Shown here: piece by piece, positions 14,803 to 22,825 of the stretch | How the letters are laid out: each line of letters opens with the position of its first letter | Position numbering within the stretch: the first letter of the stretch is position 1 | Source of the DNA: an uncultured Clostridia bacterium | Lineage (GTDB): Bacteria; Bacillota; Clostridia; Christensenellales; Aristaeellaceae | DNA length: 24,421 bases | NCBI GenBank assembly: GCA_946626395.1 | Contig: CAMOUF010000095.1 | Location: 1 to 24,421 of the forward strand | Direction of reading: 5' to 3' | The notes under the pieces: generated by a model | The model's input: only the letters and a program-made list of their open reading frames with translations | The model's database searches: none | Told to the model about the DNA's origin: nothing | Translations under genes and position numbers: made by a program

Positions 14803-15756
14803 ATGAATCCTTATCCCGGCGATATTACGAACGTGCATGGGATTCGCGTGGGCCAGGCCCACAGCGAACGGGGCAAAACGGGCGTGACCGTGGTGCTGTG
14901 CAGAAAGGAAGGGGCCGTTGGCGGCGTTTCCGTTCGCGGCGCGGCTCCCGGCACCCGGGAAACGGATTTGCTTCGCCCCGGCAATTTGGTGGAGCGGGTG
15001 AACGCCGTGGTGCTTTCCGGCGGCAGCGCCTTTGGCCTGGACGCGGCGGGAGGTGTGATGCGGTATCTGGAGCAGATGGGCTGCGGCATGGATATGGGCA
15101 ATGTGCATGTGCCCATCGTGCCCGCCGCCGTGCTGTTTGATTTGAATGTAGGCGATCCTTCCATCCGCCCCGACGCGGCCATGGGCCGCTCCGCCTGCAT
15201 GAACGCGGCAAAGGGCATGGGCCAGGGCAAATTCGGCGCGGGCTTTGGGGCCACGGTGGGCAAGCTGGTGCCCGGCGCGGTGCCCCAGGAAAGCGGCATC
15301 GGCTCCGCTTCCATTACCCTGCCCGAGGGCGTAACGGTAGGGGCCGTGGTGGCGGTGAACGCCGTGGGCGACGTGTATCACCCCGAAACCGGGGAGGTGC
15401 TGGGCTGCGCCCATATGCCGGACGGCACGCCTGTTCTGGCGGAAGGGCTGCTGTACGGCCATGCCCCGGCCCCCCAGCAGATTCGCATTCCCGCCCCCGG
15501 CACCAACACCACCATCGGCGTGGTGGCCGTGGACTGCAAGCTGACCAAAGAGCAGGCGAACCGCCTGGCGGACGTTTCCCACGACGGCCTGGCCCGGGCC
15601 ATCCGCCCGGTGCACACCCAGATGGACGGCGACACGATGTTTTCTCTGGCCACGGGCCGCACGGATTCCGAAGTCAATTTCGTCAAGCTCTGCGCTGCCG
15701 CCGCGGAGGTCACCGCCCGGGCCATCGCCAACGCCCTCCTGTTTACCCGGCCATGA
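14803..15756 (+). CDS. P1 (S58) family peptidase, DmpA-like
   Basis: This 317-residue enzyme belongs to the DmpA/L-aminopeptidase D-amidase family, which are N-terminal-nucleophile hydrolases that cut themselves into two chains. Family motifs are DITNVHGIRVGQAH near the start, LSGGSAFGLDAAGGV (71-85), GKFGAGFGATVGK (142-154) and DGLARAIRPVHTQMDGDT (261-278). The self-cleavage site is probably in GTNTTIGVV, with T236 or T237 as the freed nucleophile. Substrates in the family include short peptides, D-amino acid amides and beta-peptides; the one here is unknown. GAGGTG upstream sets the ATG at 14803. The stop overlaps the acpS start by 4 nt, so the two are translationally coupled. Confidence 0.92.
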   Translation: MNPYPGDITNVHGIRVGQAHSERGKTGVTVVLCRKEGAVGGVSVRGAAPGTRETDLLRPGNLVERVNAVVLSGGSAFGLDAAGGVMRYLEQMGCGMDMGNVHVPIVPAAVLFDLNVGDPSIRPDAAMGRSACMNAAKGMGQGKFGAGFGATVGKLVPGAVPQESGIGSASITLPEGVTVGAVVAVNAVGDVYHPETGEVLGCAHMPDGTPVLAEGLLYGHAPAPQQIRIPAPGTNTTIGVVAVDCKLTKEQANRLADVSHDGLARAIRPVHTQMDGDTMFSLATGRTDSEVNFVKLCAAAAEVTARAIANALLFTRP

Positions 15757-16130
15757 TCGCGGGGGTGGGTATCGACCTGTGCGAAATTTCGCGCATGGAA
15801 AAATTGCTGTCAGACGGGCGGTTCCTCGCCCGTTTTTTCAGCTTGGAGGAACAAAGCTATATTCAAAGCAAGGGCAAAACAGCGGCTCAGTCCCTGGCGG
15901 GCATCTTCGCCGCCAAGGAAGCCCTGACCAAGGCCCTGGGCACGGGCATCGTGTCCGGGGAGCTCAAGGACATTTGCGTCCTGCATGATGGGGCGGGCAT
16001 GCCCTATTATGAACTCAGGGAAACCTATGCCCAAATCGCGGAACAGCGAAATGTTTCCTCCTTCTTCTTATCCATCACCCATGAAGCGGGCATGGCGGCG
16101 GCGGTCTGCGTGGCGGAGCGGAAGGGATAA
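15753..16130 (+). CDS. acpS: Holo-[acyl-carrier-protein] synthase
   Basis: This 125-residue enzyme transfers 4'-phosphopantetheine from coenzyme A to a serine of apo-ACP, activating fatty-acid synthesis. The Mg-binding residues are visible as D8 in GVGIDLCEI and E56 in FAAKEALTKALGTG. The length is typical (about 120). The ATG overlaps the stop codon of the upstream peptidase (ATGA). nnr follows 44 nt later, an order (acpS-nnr) seen in many Bacillota. Confidence 0.96.
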   Translation: MIAGVGIDLCEISRMEKLLSDGRFLARFFSLEEQSYIQSKGKTAAQSLAGIFAAKEALTKALGTGIVSGELKDICVLHDGAGMPYYELRETYAQIAEQRNVSSFFLSITHEAGMAAAVCVAERKG

Positions 16131-16174
16131 AGCAGATCCTGCGCCCATGCCAACATAAAAAGGCGGATGAATCA

Positions 16175-17782
16175 ATGCAGTATGACGATTGCTACCGGAC
16201 ATATCACGACGTGCTGACCCCGGCGGAAATGCGCCGCACGGAACAAAAGGCTTTCGATCTGGGCGTGCCCAGCATTCTTTTGATGGAGCACGCGGCCCAG
16301 GCGGTGGTGGATGAATTGGAAAAAGCCCTGGGGGGCTCCTGCCGGGAGAAGCGGGTGCTGTTTCTGTGCGGCACGGGCAACAATGGCGGGGATGGGCTGG
16401 CCGCCGCCCGGCTGTTCATGATGCGGCAGGGGATTCCAACGGTGTATATGACCGGCGGACCCAAAACCCCGGACGCAAAAACCAACTGGAAATACGCCTA
16501 TGAAATGGGCATGGACCTGTTCATCCTCCCGGAATTTGAGGAAAAGGACCTGCCCTTTCAGGAAGACGGCTTTCTGCATCCTTTTGACGGCTATGTGGAC
16601 GCCCTGCTGGGCACCGGGCTGCGGGGCGCGCCGGACGAAATGACGGCCCGTCTTATCATTGCGGCAAATAACGACGCCTATGACGCCCATGCGCCCGTCA
16701 TTGCCGTGGATATTCCCAGCGGGATCGACGGAGAAACGGGCGAAACGCCCGGGGCCTGGATTCACGCCCATACCACCGTCACCTTTCACGCCCCGAAAAC
16801 TGGCCTGTATCTGACCGCCCGGCGGGAGTCCGTGGGCAGGCTGGTGATCGCGGATATTGGCTTGTGGGAAATGACCTATGTGACAGGAACGCTGGAGGAG
16901 TCCGGCTGCCTTGTGAATACGCCGCTGGCGCTGAAGGCCCATTTGCGCCGAAACAGGCTCCAGGCCCACAAGGGGGATCATGGCCGTGTGCTGATTTACG
17001 CGGGCAAAATGGGCATGGCGGGGGCCGCCGCCATGTGCGCCAAGGCCGCCGTTACCGCCGGGGCGGGGCTGACCACTATTGCCTGCGGGAAAGAAATCAT
17101 CCCCATCCTGCAAACCCTGGTTCCAAACGCCATGTGTATGGAAATCGACGAAGCAATCAAAAAACCGCCCGCTTACGATGTGTTCGCCGTGGGCTGCGGG
17201 CTGGGACAGAGCGAAAAAATCTGGGCGTCTATCCTGAAGCTATGGAACCCGGGAAAGCCCTCCGTCTGGGACGCGGACGCCCTGAACCTGCTGGCAAAGC
17301 ATGAAATGAAGCTGGGAAAAAACGCCGTAATCACGCCCCATCCGGGGGAAGCGGCCAGGCTGCTGCAATGGCCGCTTCAAACCATCCAGACAGACCGTTT
17401 GAAAGCCGCCCGGGTCCTGGCGGAAAAATACGATTGCGTGGCCGTGCTGAAAAGCGATGTGACAGTGATTTGCCAAATCGTTGACGGGCAGCCGAAGTTT
17501 TTCCTGAACGCCGTGGGTTCTCCGGCCCTGGCCAAAGGCGGCAGCGGCGACGCGCTGACGGGAATCATGGCGGCGCTGCTCCGTCACGCTTATCTGGATG
17601 AAGCCGCCCTGGCCTGCCTGTGGCACGGCATGGCAGGCATCGTGGGCGAAGAACAATTCGGCGGGCGGGAATTGACCACCGACCAATTGATTGCCTGCCT
17701 CCATGACGCGGAACGGTGGGGAAGGGGAGAAATCTGCTTTGAGCAGGAGGCCATGGGAAGGTGGCGGAAGATGACATGCTAA
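16175..17782 (+). CDS. nnr: Bifunctional NAD(P)H-hydrate epimerase / ADP-dependent dehydratase
   Basis: This 535-residue repair enzyme restores NAD(P)H from its damaged hydrated form. The N-terminal YjeF_N domain (about 12-240) epimerises the R and S hydrates, with GTGNNGGDG (66-74) and DIPSGIDGETG (179-189). The C-terminal ribokinase-like domain (about 250-515) dehydrates S-NAD(P)HX using ADP, with HKGDHGRVLIYAG, DADALNLL, TPHPGEAARLL (388-398) and KGGSGDALTG (454-463). AAGGCGG lies upstream of the ATG. It ends with an overlap of the GNAT gene (ATGCTAA). Length and domain order are normal, and both active sites look complete. Confidence 0.97.
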   Translation: MQYDDCYRTYHDVLTPAEMRRTEQKAFDLGVPSILLMEHAAQAVVDELEKALGGSCREKRVLFLCGTGNNGGDGLAAARLFMMRQGIPTVYMTGGPKTPDAKTNWKYAYEMGMDLFILPEFEEKDLPFQEDGFLHPFDGYVDALLGTGLRGAPDEMTARLIIAANNDAYDAHAPVIAVDIPSGIDGETGETPGAWIHAHTTVTFHAPKTGLYLTARRESVGRLVIADIGLWEMTYVTGTLEESGCLVNTPLALKAHLRRNRLQAHKGDHGRVLIYAGKMGMAGAAAMCAKAAVTAGAGLTTIACGKEIIPILQTLVPNAMCMEIDEAIKKPPAYDVFAVGCGLGQSEKIWASILKLWNPGKPSVWDADALNLLAKHEMKLGKNAVITPHPGEAARLLQWPLQTIQTDRLKAARVLAEKYDCVAVLKSDVTVICQIVDGQPKFFLNAVGSPALAKGGSGDALTGIMAALLRHAYLDEAALACLWHGMAGIVGEEQFGGRELTTDQLIACLHDAERWGRGEICFEQEAMGRWRKMTC

Positions 17783-18282
17783 GATTCAGGCCGTATAAGT
17801 CATGCGATGCAGCGGCCATTGTTTCCTGGATCGGCGGTGAAAGGGATTTCAGAAAATGGTGCGCCGACAGGTTTGATTCCTATCCCATCACAGCGGAGGA
17901 TTTAAACCGCCATTATGATTCCTTCGCGGATTCCGACAGCTTTTTTCCCATGACGGCGGAGGATGAGAATGGGCCGGTGGGCCATCTGATCATGCGCTTT
18001 GCCGATAAAGAAAAATCCGTTGTGCGCTTTGGATTCGTGATCGTGGACAACCGAAGGCGCGGCCAGGGCTATGGAAAGCGGATGCTTCAAATGGCGGCAT
18101 CGTTCGCCTTTGATGATTTAAAAGCAGAGAAAATCACCCTGGGTGTATTTGAAAATAACCCTGCCGCCCGGTTTTGCTACCTGACCGCTGGCTTTCGGGA
18201 TGCAGTCCGGGAGACAAATGAATATTACCATATTCTGGACGAGAACTGGAAATGCCTGGAGATGGAAATGACGAGTCGATGA
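17776..18282 (+). CDS. GNAT-family N-acetyltransferase
   Basis: This 168-residue acetyltransferase has the acetyl-CoA pyrophosphate loop as RRRGQGYGKR (93-102) in motif A, preceded by the strand RFGFVIVDN and followed by ENNPAARFCYLTAGF, the usual motif-B helix. The target may be an amino group on a small molecule or a protein N-terminus and cannot be read from sequence. The start at 17776 overlaps the nnr stop; a GTG at 17761 in frame would add five residues. It is the last gene of the peptidase-acpS-nnr run, before a terminator. Confidence 0.88.
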   Translation: MLRFRPYKSCDAAAIVSWIGGERDFRKWCADRFDSYPITAEDLNRHYDSFADSDSFFPMTAEDENGPVGHLIMRFADKEKSVVRFGFVIVDNRRRGQGYGKRMLQMAASFAFDDLKAEKITLGVFENNPAARFCYLTAGFRDAVRETNEYYHILDENWKCLEMEMTSR

Positions 18283-18289
18283 TTGACCC

Positions 18290-18321
18290 CGGCTGCCTGG
18301 AAAAAAGGCGGCCGTTTTTTT
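18290..18321 (+). terminator. Intrinsic terminator after the GNAT gene
   Basis: CGGCTGCC (18290-18297) pairs with GGCGGCCG (18307-18314), including one T-G pair, and is followed by seven T residues. It closes the peptidase-acpS-nnr-GNAT transcript. Confidence 0.88.
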
Positions 18322-18414
18322 GATGGCGTTTTTTCGATAGGAGCAAAATTTATAACATTTTTACAAAATTGTTTCGGAGTGTTTAAAAAGGTCTGTACTT
18401 AGGGGCCCTGAATA

Positions 18415-18423
18415 TGATATAAT
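18415..18423 (+). promoter_or_regulatory. Extended -10 promoter upstream of a long leader
   Basis: TGATATAAT is a perfect -10 (TATAAT at 18418-18423) with the TGn extension. The -35 region is poor (GTACTT at 17-nt spacing). Initiation near 18430 would give a leader of about 310 nt before maf, or a separate small RNA covering the structured segment downstream. Confidence 0.6.
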
Positions 18424-18510
18424 AATCAGGCATCCTGCGAAGAATCCGGGAGGCAGAGGTTAAAGTACGCGTAATTGTTCAGCCGTACCGAGAACACTTT
18501 AAATCAGTAT
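18424..18510 (+). ncRNA. Candidate structured RNA or leader element, family unknown
   Basis: Directly after the extended -10 promoter comes a segment with several compatible pairings: TTAAAGT (18460-18466) with ACTTTAA (18496-18502), GTTC (18477-18480) with GAAC (18492-18495), and TACG (18466-18469) with CGTA (18484-18487). The last crosses the GTTC/GAAC pair, which would make a pseudoknot. CCTGC (18433-18437) and GCAGAGG (18453-18459) could pair upstream of it. It does not match the consensus of tRNA, SRP, 6S, tmRNA or the common riboswitches as I know them. No coding potential is visible. Confidence 0.35.
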
Positions 18511-18513
18511 GAT

Positions 18514-18616
18514 AGTTCCAAGTTCCAAGTTCTAAGCAAAATAGTCTTTCAACATCGTTATGCTATTATGTATTAAACGAAATCAGCTTAGAACATGGAA
18601 CTAAGAACTTGGAACT
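18514..18616 (+). repeat. Inverted repeat built from AGTTCCA-type heptamers
   Basis: The left arm (18514-18536) consists of AGTTCCA, AGTTCCA, AGTTCTA and AG. The right arm (18587-18616) is the reverse complement of AGTTCCA, AGTTCTT, AGTTCCA, TGTTCTA, AG, one heptamer longer. The arms can pair over most of 23 bp around a 50-nt AT-rich interior. Transposon ends or an ORF are absent. A TGCTATTAT at 18561-18569 in the interior could act as an extended -10. Confidence 0.8.
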
Positions 18617-18738
18617 GTCCGTGACTTAAAGCGTTCTGCAAAGGATGACGACGGAACAGACACAAATACGCTTTTGTTTTTAAGATAGATGACATCCTGA
18701 CGCCCCATTTCCAGGGCGGCGGGAAAGGAAGAAAACTG

Positions 18739-19308
18739 ATGAATGAACCGTTGATATTGGCGTCGGCCTCTCCCAGGCGGCGCGAATTGATGACCTATAC
18801 AGGACTGGATTTTCAGGTGATCACAGCCGACGCGGAGGAAATAAAGCAAGGCGCGCCGGAAGCGCTGGTGATGGAAAACGCCCGGCGAAAGGCCCAGGCT
18901 GTGGCGGCGCTGCATCCCGGCAGCGTTGTGCTGGGGGCGGACACCGTCGTGTACCAGGATGGGCAGGTGCTGGGCAAGCCCAAGGATGAAGAGGATGCCC
19001 GCAGGATGCTGCGGGCCCTGTCCGGGGAAAGCCATTCCGTGTTTACCGGCGTTTGCTTGATCAGCGCCCAGGGCAGCGCGGAAACCCGCTATGAGGAAAG
19101 CCGGGTGGAGTTCGTTCCCCTGACTGAGGAAGCCATCGACTGGTACGTGGCTTCCGGGGAGCCTATGGACAAGGCAGGGGCTTACGCCGTGCAGGGCAGG
19201 GCGAGCATGTTTGTAAGCGGTATTCAGGGCAGCTATTCCAATGTGATCGGCCTGCCCATGGCGCTGGTGAGACAGATGCTCCAGCGGGCCGGTTTCCCGC
19301 TTCCTTAA
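18739..19308 (+). CDS. maf: Maf-family nucleoside triphosphate pyrophosphatase
   Basis: This 189-residue housecleaning enzyme hydrolyses non-canonical or pyrimidine nucleoside triphosphates (dTTP/UTP type) to the monophosphates. Signature motifs are LASASPRRREL (7-17), GADTVV with D68 (66-71), LGKPKDEEDARRML (78-91) and DKAGAYAVQGRA (144-155). The ribosome site AAGGAAG lies 12 nt before the ATG. Maf upstream of mreBCD is a classic order, known from Bacillus subtilis, and it reaches mreB with a 47-nt gap, so the genes probably form one operon. Confidence 0.95.
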   Translation: MNEPLILASASPRRRELMTYTGLDFQVITADAEEIKQGAPEALVMENARRKAQAVAALHPGSVVLGADTVVYQDGQVLGKPKDEEDARRMLRALSGESHSVFTGVCLISAQGSAETRYEESRVEFVPLTEEAIDWYVASGEPMDKAGAYAVQGRASMFVSGIQGSYSNVIGLPMALVRQMLQRAGFPLP

Positions 19309-19355
19309 CATTTTGATTGCTTTTTTACTATCACAGAAATGGACGGATGATATAC

Positions 19356-20399
19356 ATGGCCATTGTCGCGCCGGATATTGGAATTGACCTGGGAACGGCC
19401 AATACGCAGATCTATGTGAAACGCAAAGGCATCGTGATCAACGAGCCTTCCCTTTTGGTAGCGGACCGGGCGGGCCGCCATACCGTGCGCGCCATCGGGG
19501 AGGAGGCCCGGGTGCTGCTGGGCCGCACGTCCGCGGATGTGGCGGCGGTGTGGCCCCTGTCCGACGGCATGATCCGGGATTTCGATATGACCCAGACCAT
19601 GCTGCAGTTTTTTGTGCGCAAGGCCATCGGCGTTTCCCGGCTGGTGAAGCCCCGGGCCATTATGACCATTCCCTGCCGGGTGTCGCCCATCGAGCGGCGG
19701 GCCGTTCGCAAGGCGGCTGTGTTCGCCGGTATCCGGGAAAATCAGCTGCATTTAGTGGAAAAGCCCTTCGCGGCCGCCATCGGGTCGGGCCTGCCGGTGT
19801 TTGAGGCGGTGGGGTCCATGGTGGTGGACGTGGGCGGCGGCACCACGGAAGCGGCGGTGATCAGCCTGGGGGGCATCGTGGTGTCCCGGTCCATCCGCAT
19901 CGGCGGGGTCAAAATGGACGAGGCCATCATCGCTTATATCAAGCGGGAATTCAATATGCTCATCGGCGAGCGTACCGCGGAGGACGTAAAAATGGCTCTG
20001 GGCTCAGCTCTGCCGCTCAAGGAGGAGCGGCGGGTGCTGGTGCGGGGCCGGGATATGATCACCAATCTGCCCCAGACGGCGGATATTTCCTCCGCTATGG
20101 TGTATGAAGCGCTGAAGGCCCCCTGCCAGGCCATCCTGGCGGCCATCCAGCATGTGCTGGAGCGCACGCCGCCGGAATTGGCCGGAGACGTGCTCAAGTC
20201 CGGCATTCATTTGACGGGGGGCGCTTCCCAGCTGTTTGCCCTGGATCAATTCATCGCGTCCGAACTGGACATGCCGGTGCTTCTGGCCCGGGATCCCATG
20301 ACCTGCGCCGCCTTGGGCGCCGGGCATCTGGCGGATAATATCGAGCTTTTGCACCGCATTGGCAAATCCAGCTTCCTGCGGGAGGAAGGCGAGGAGTAA
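19356..20399 (+). CDS. mreB: Rod shape-determining protein MreB (atypical catalytic residue)
   Basis: This 347-residue bacterial actin forms membrane-bound filaments that guide lateral wall synthesis. The nucleotide-binding motifs are DIGIDLGTAN (phosphate 1, 7-16), VVDVGGGTTEAAVISLGG (phosphate 2, D158) and LTGGASQ (adenosine). The start at 19356 has GGACGGA at a suitable distance; ATG at 19347 is also in frame. The region usually reading EEPxAAAIGAGLP reads EKPFAAAIGSGLP here, with K136 in place of the Glu that matches E143 of E. coli MreB, a residue needed for ATP hydrolysis. Other parts are also divergent, for instance IPCRVSPIERR in place of VPxGxTxVERR. mreC follows 6 nt later. Confidence 0.94.
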   Translation: MAIVAPDIGIDLGTANTQIYVKRKGIVINEPSLLVADRAGRHTVRAIGEEARVLLGRTSADVAAVWPLSDGMIRDFDMTQTMLQFFVRKAIGVSRLVKPRAIMTIPCRVSPIERRAVRKAAVFAGIRENQLHLVEKPFAAAIGSGLPVFEAVGSMVVDVGGGTTEAAVISLGGIVVSRSIRIGGVKMDEAIIAYIKREFNMLIGERTAEDVKMALGSALPLKEERRVLVRGRDMITNLPQTADISSAMVYEALKAPCQAILAAIQHVLERTPPELAGDVLKSGIHLTGGASQLFALDQFIASELDMPVLLARDPMTCAALGAGHLADNIELLHRIGKSSFLREEGEE

Positions 20400-20405
20400 A
20401 ACGGA

Positions 20406-22184
20406 ATGGCAAGAAATCGCAAACGGGAGTTTTCCGAAGGAGAAGGGCTGAATCCCAAGGATCTGGGATTTTATCCGGACGACGGGGAGGAGCGTATGCC
20501 CGCCTGGGCCCAGAAAATCAGCCAGGAGAAGGAAGAACGGCCCGCCGTCTCCAATGTCTGTGGCCCTCGTAGGGAAGAAAAAAACGAGGAAATAAAAGCG
20601 CCTGACGATGAAATGGACACGCCCCTGCCCGAGGCGGCCCCTGAAATACCCGAAGCTCCTGATCCTGACGCTCCTTTGACCGGGGACGCACCGGAGCTTC
20701 CCCGCTATGAGCGCATGGAAGAGCCCGTTTCCAAGGAAGAGGAGGAAGCGGGGGAGAGCCGGGAACGCATCGTGCAGCTCCGGGCAGAAAAGGATGAAAC
20801 GGAAACCGACGCGCCCCGGGAAGCCATCCGGGTGGAAGGAAACGCCTTCCGCCGCAGGCAGACGGGCAAGGAGGAAGAGACGGAAAGTCCGCCTGCCGCG
20901 AAGAAAGGAAAGAGCGCCAAAGGAAAAGGCAAAGGCAAGGACAAACGAAAGAACCGGAAAAAGAAAAACGCCACCCGGGAAGAGGAGCAGGCGGGCTTTA
21001 TTCGCATGATGATGATTATTTTGCTCTGCGGCGGCCTGTTCCTGATGGTTTTGGTGATGGTAGTCAGTAATTTTGTAAGCCTGCCCATCCTGTCCGTGCC
21101 CCAGCGGGTGGTGACCGGGGTGGTCTCCCCGGTTCAGTCCGCCTTTTCGTCCCTGACCGACGCGGTGGTGGGGTATCTTCGCAAGCTGAAAATCCGGGGC
21201 AACCTGGAATATGAGTATGAACAGCTCCGCGCCCGGCTGGATGAATACGAAACAGACGTGGCCATGATGGAAGAATTGCGCCGGGAAAACCAATCCCTCC
21301 AGGCGCTGGTCTATGAGCATCAGCAGCCTACCCACCACGCCATGAACCCCATCGGGGCCCAGGTGATCGGCAAAGTGGGCAACAACTACTTTTCCACCCT
21401 GACCCTGAACGTGGGCTCTGACAGCGGCGTCGCCGATTATATGGCTGTGGTGTCAGACGGCGGATTGGTGGGCGTTACCTATAACGTGCGGGCCAACCAG
21501 TGCGACGTGCGCTGCGTCATCGACAGCGACTGCACCGTGGCGGGCCTGGTGCAGTCCAGCCGGGATCAGGGCAGCGTGAAGGGCACCCTGGGCACCAACG
21601 GCGAACCCATGTGCCGCATGTATTACCTGCCGGACAATTCCCTGCCCCGCCCCGGCGACGTGGTGGTCACCTCCGGCGTGGGTCTGGAATTTCCCAAGGG
21701 CATTCCCATCGGCACCATCAGGGAAAGCACCCGTGGCATGGAGGACAATAAATCCTATGTGGTGCTGGAGCCCATCGCGGATTTTCAGCATCTGGAATAC
21801 GTGACCGTGTACCGCTACCGGCCCTCCTATGCCGAGAGCGCCCAGGCCCGTATCAACGCCTCCCAGAACATCCGTTTGGAGCCCCTGGTGACGGCCCAGC
21901 CCGTTCCCACCTTTGATCTGGGCAGCATGAGCGATATGTTCTCCTCTGCGCTCATGTCGCCTGCTCCGTCCAATGTTACCCCCGCGCCCACCCCCGTGCC
22001 CACGGCCACGCCCCGGCTGACGCCCACTCCGGACCCCAGGGCTACGAATCCGCCCCCCAATCTGGAATATATCCCCGGCGGCAATTACGGCGAATCGCCT
22101 TCGCCTTCGCCCCGGCCCACCTTTACCCCGTCGCCCTCTCCGGTGCCTACGCCGGACCCCGGCGGGCTGACAGTGGAGGAATAA
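20406..22184 (+). CDS. mreC: Rod shape-determining protein MreC with long N-terminal extension and Pro/Thr-rich tail
   Basis: The protein has 592 residues against about 280-300 for typical MreC. Residues 1-198 are a disordered cytosolic extension, first acidic and Pro-rich, then a Lys/Arg cluster (166-187). One membrane helix spans about 200-222. The conserved MreC part covers about 225-475: a coiled coil (260-302) and the double beta-barrel with GDVVVTSGVGLEFPKGIPIG. The extracellular tail (476-592) is Pro/Thr/Ser-rich with VPTATP and PSPSPRP units. MreC links MreB and MreD to PBP2 and activates the latter. The gene is between mreB and mreD, with 6- and 11-nt gaps. Confidence 0.94.
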   Translation: MARNRKREFSEGEGLNPKDLGFYPDDGEERMPAWAQKISQEKEERPAVSNVCGPRREEKNEEIKAPDDEMDTPLPEAAPEIPEAPDPDAPLTGDAPELPRYERMEEPVSKEEEEAGESRERIVQLRAEKDETETDAPREAIRVEGNAFRRRQTGKEEETESPPAAKKGKSAKGKGKGKDKRKNRKKKNATREEEQAGFIRMMMIILLCGGLFLMVLVMVVSNFVSLPILSVPQRVVTGVVSPVQSAFSSLTDAVVGYLRKLKIRGNLEYEYEQLRARLDEYETDVAMMEELRRENQSLQALVYEHQQPTHHAMNPIGAQVIGKVGNNYFSTLTLNVGSDSGVADYMAVVSDGGLVGVTYNVRANQCDVRCVIDSDCTVAGLVQSSRDQGSVKGTLGTNGEPMCRMYYLPDNSLPRPGDVVVTSGVGLEFPKGIPIGTIRESTRGMEDNKSYVVLEPIADFQHLEYVTVYRYRPSYAESAQARINASQNIRLEPLVTAQPVPTFDLGSMSDMFSSALMSPAPSNVTPAPTPVPTATPRLTPTPDPRATNPPPNLEYIPGGNYGESPSPSPRPTFTPSPSPVPTPDPGGLTVEE

Positions 22185-22195
22185 GAGGGAAGCCG

Positions 22196-22825
22196 TTGAA
22201 ACGAGCCCTGAAGGTGCTGCTGCTGACGGCGCTGAGCTACCTTGTCCAGGTGTGCGTGATGCGCTATCTGGCGTACAGAAGCGTGGTGGGCAGCGTGGTG
22301 TTTGCGGTGCTGGCCATTATCGTGGTATCCTGCGGGAAAAAGTACGCCTTCTGCGCCTCCTGCATCATCGGTATGGCCATGGAATGCATGGCGGGCAACG
22401 TGCCCGCCCTGTACGTGATCGCCTATCCGGCCATTACCATGCTGTGCGCCCAGACCTTTGCCGATATGACGGACAGGCAGCTGGAACGCAGGCGGCTGGC
22501 CTATGAGCGGCGGCAGGTGCGCATCAGCAGCGGCCTGGGAAAAAGCCATTGGTGGCATACCTTTTTGCTGCGCTACCGGGAAACCGATATGCCCGCCTTT
22601 ATCCGCATCCCCCTGTGCGCGGGGGAAATGGATCTGATCCTGAATATCGTTTTGATTGCGTACATGTATCTGATTGGCGAGGATTTGAACCTGACCCACT
22701 TGATGCGGCTGGGAGGGTCCTGCCTGTATACCATGGTGATTGCTTATTTGCTGATGTTCCCATGCCGGAGCTTTCTTGGCATGTATCCGCGCAGGAAGCG
22801 GAACGAAGGAGGTGACAAGCCGTGA
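22196..22825 (+). CDS. mreD: Rod shape-determining protein MreD
   Basis: This 209-residue integral membrane protein is the partner of MreC in the elongasome. Several hydrophobic helices are visible (about 5-22, 30-48, 52-90, 145-162, 170-185). A basic cytosolic loop (about 98-125, RRRLAYERRQVR) and a C-terminal basic end frame them. TTG at 22196 is taken as start because GAGGGA lies 6 nt before it and MKRALKVLLL makes a proper first helix; the next in-frame ATG would cut that helix away. The gene position identifies it as MreD more than the sequence does. The end overlaps the PBP start (GTGA). Confidence 0.85.
   Translation: MKRALKVLLLTALSYLVQVCVMRYLAYRSVVGSVVFAVLAIIVVSCGKKYAFCASCIIGMAMECMAGNVPALYVIAYPAITMLCAQTFADMTDRQLERRRLAYERRQVRISSGLGKSHWWHTFLLRYRETDMPAFIRIPLCAGEMDLILNIVLIAYMYLIGEDLNLTHLMRLGGSCLYTMVIAYLLMFPCRSFLGMYPRRKRNEGGDKP

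Noticed and set aside
18514..18616. CRISPR-like repeats or a transposon with inverted ends
   Set aside because: The units are 7 nt without spacers, and the 50-nt interior has no ORF; it is better described as an inverted heptamer repeat.
20004..21338. 444-codon minus-strand frame spanning mreB and mreC
   Set aside because: It crosses two well-supported genes and its Phe/Leu-rich sequence comes from reading Lys/Glu codons in reverse.
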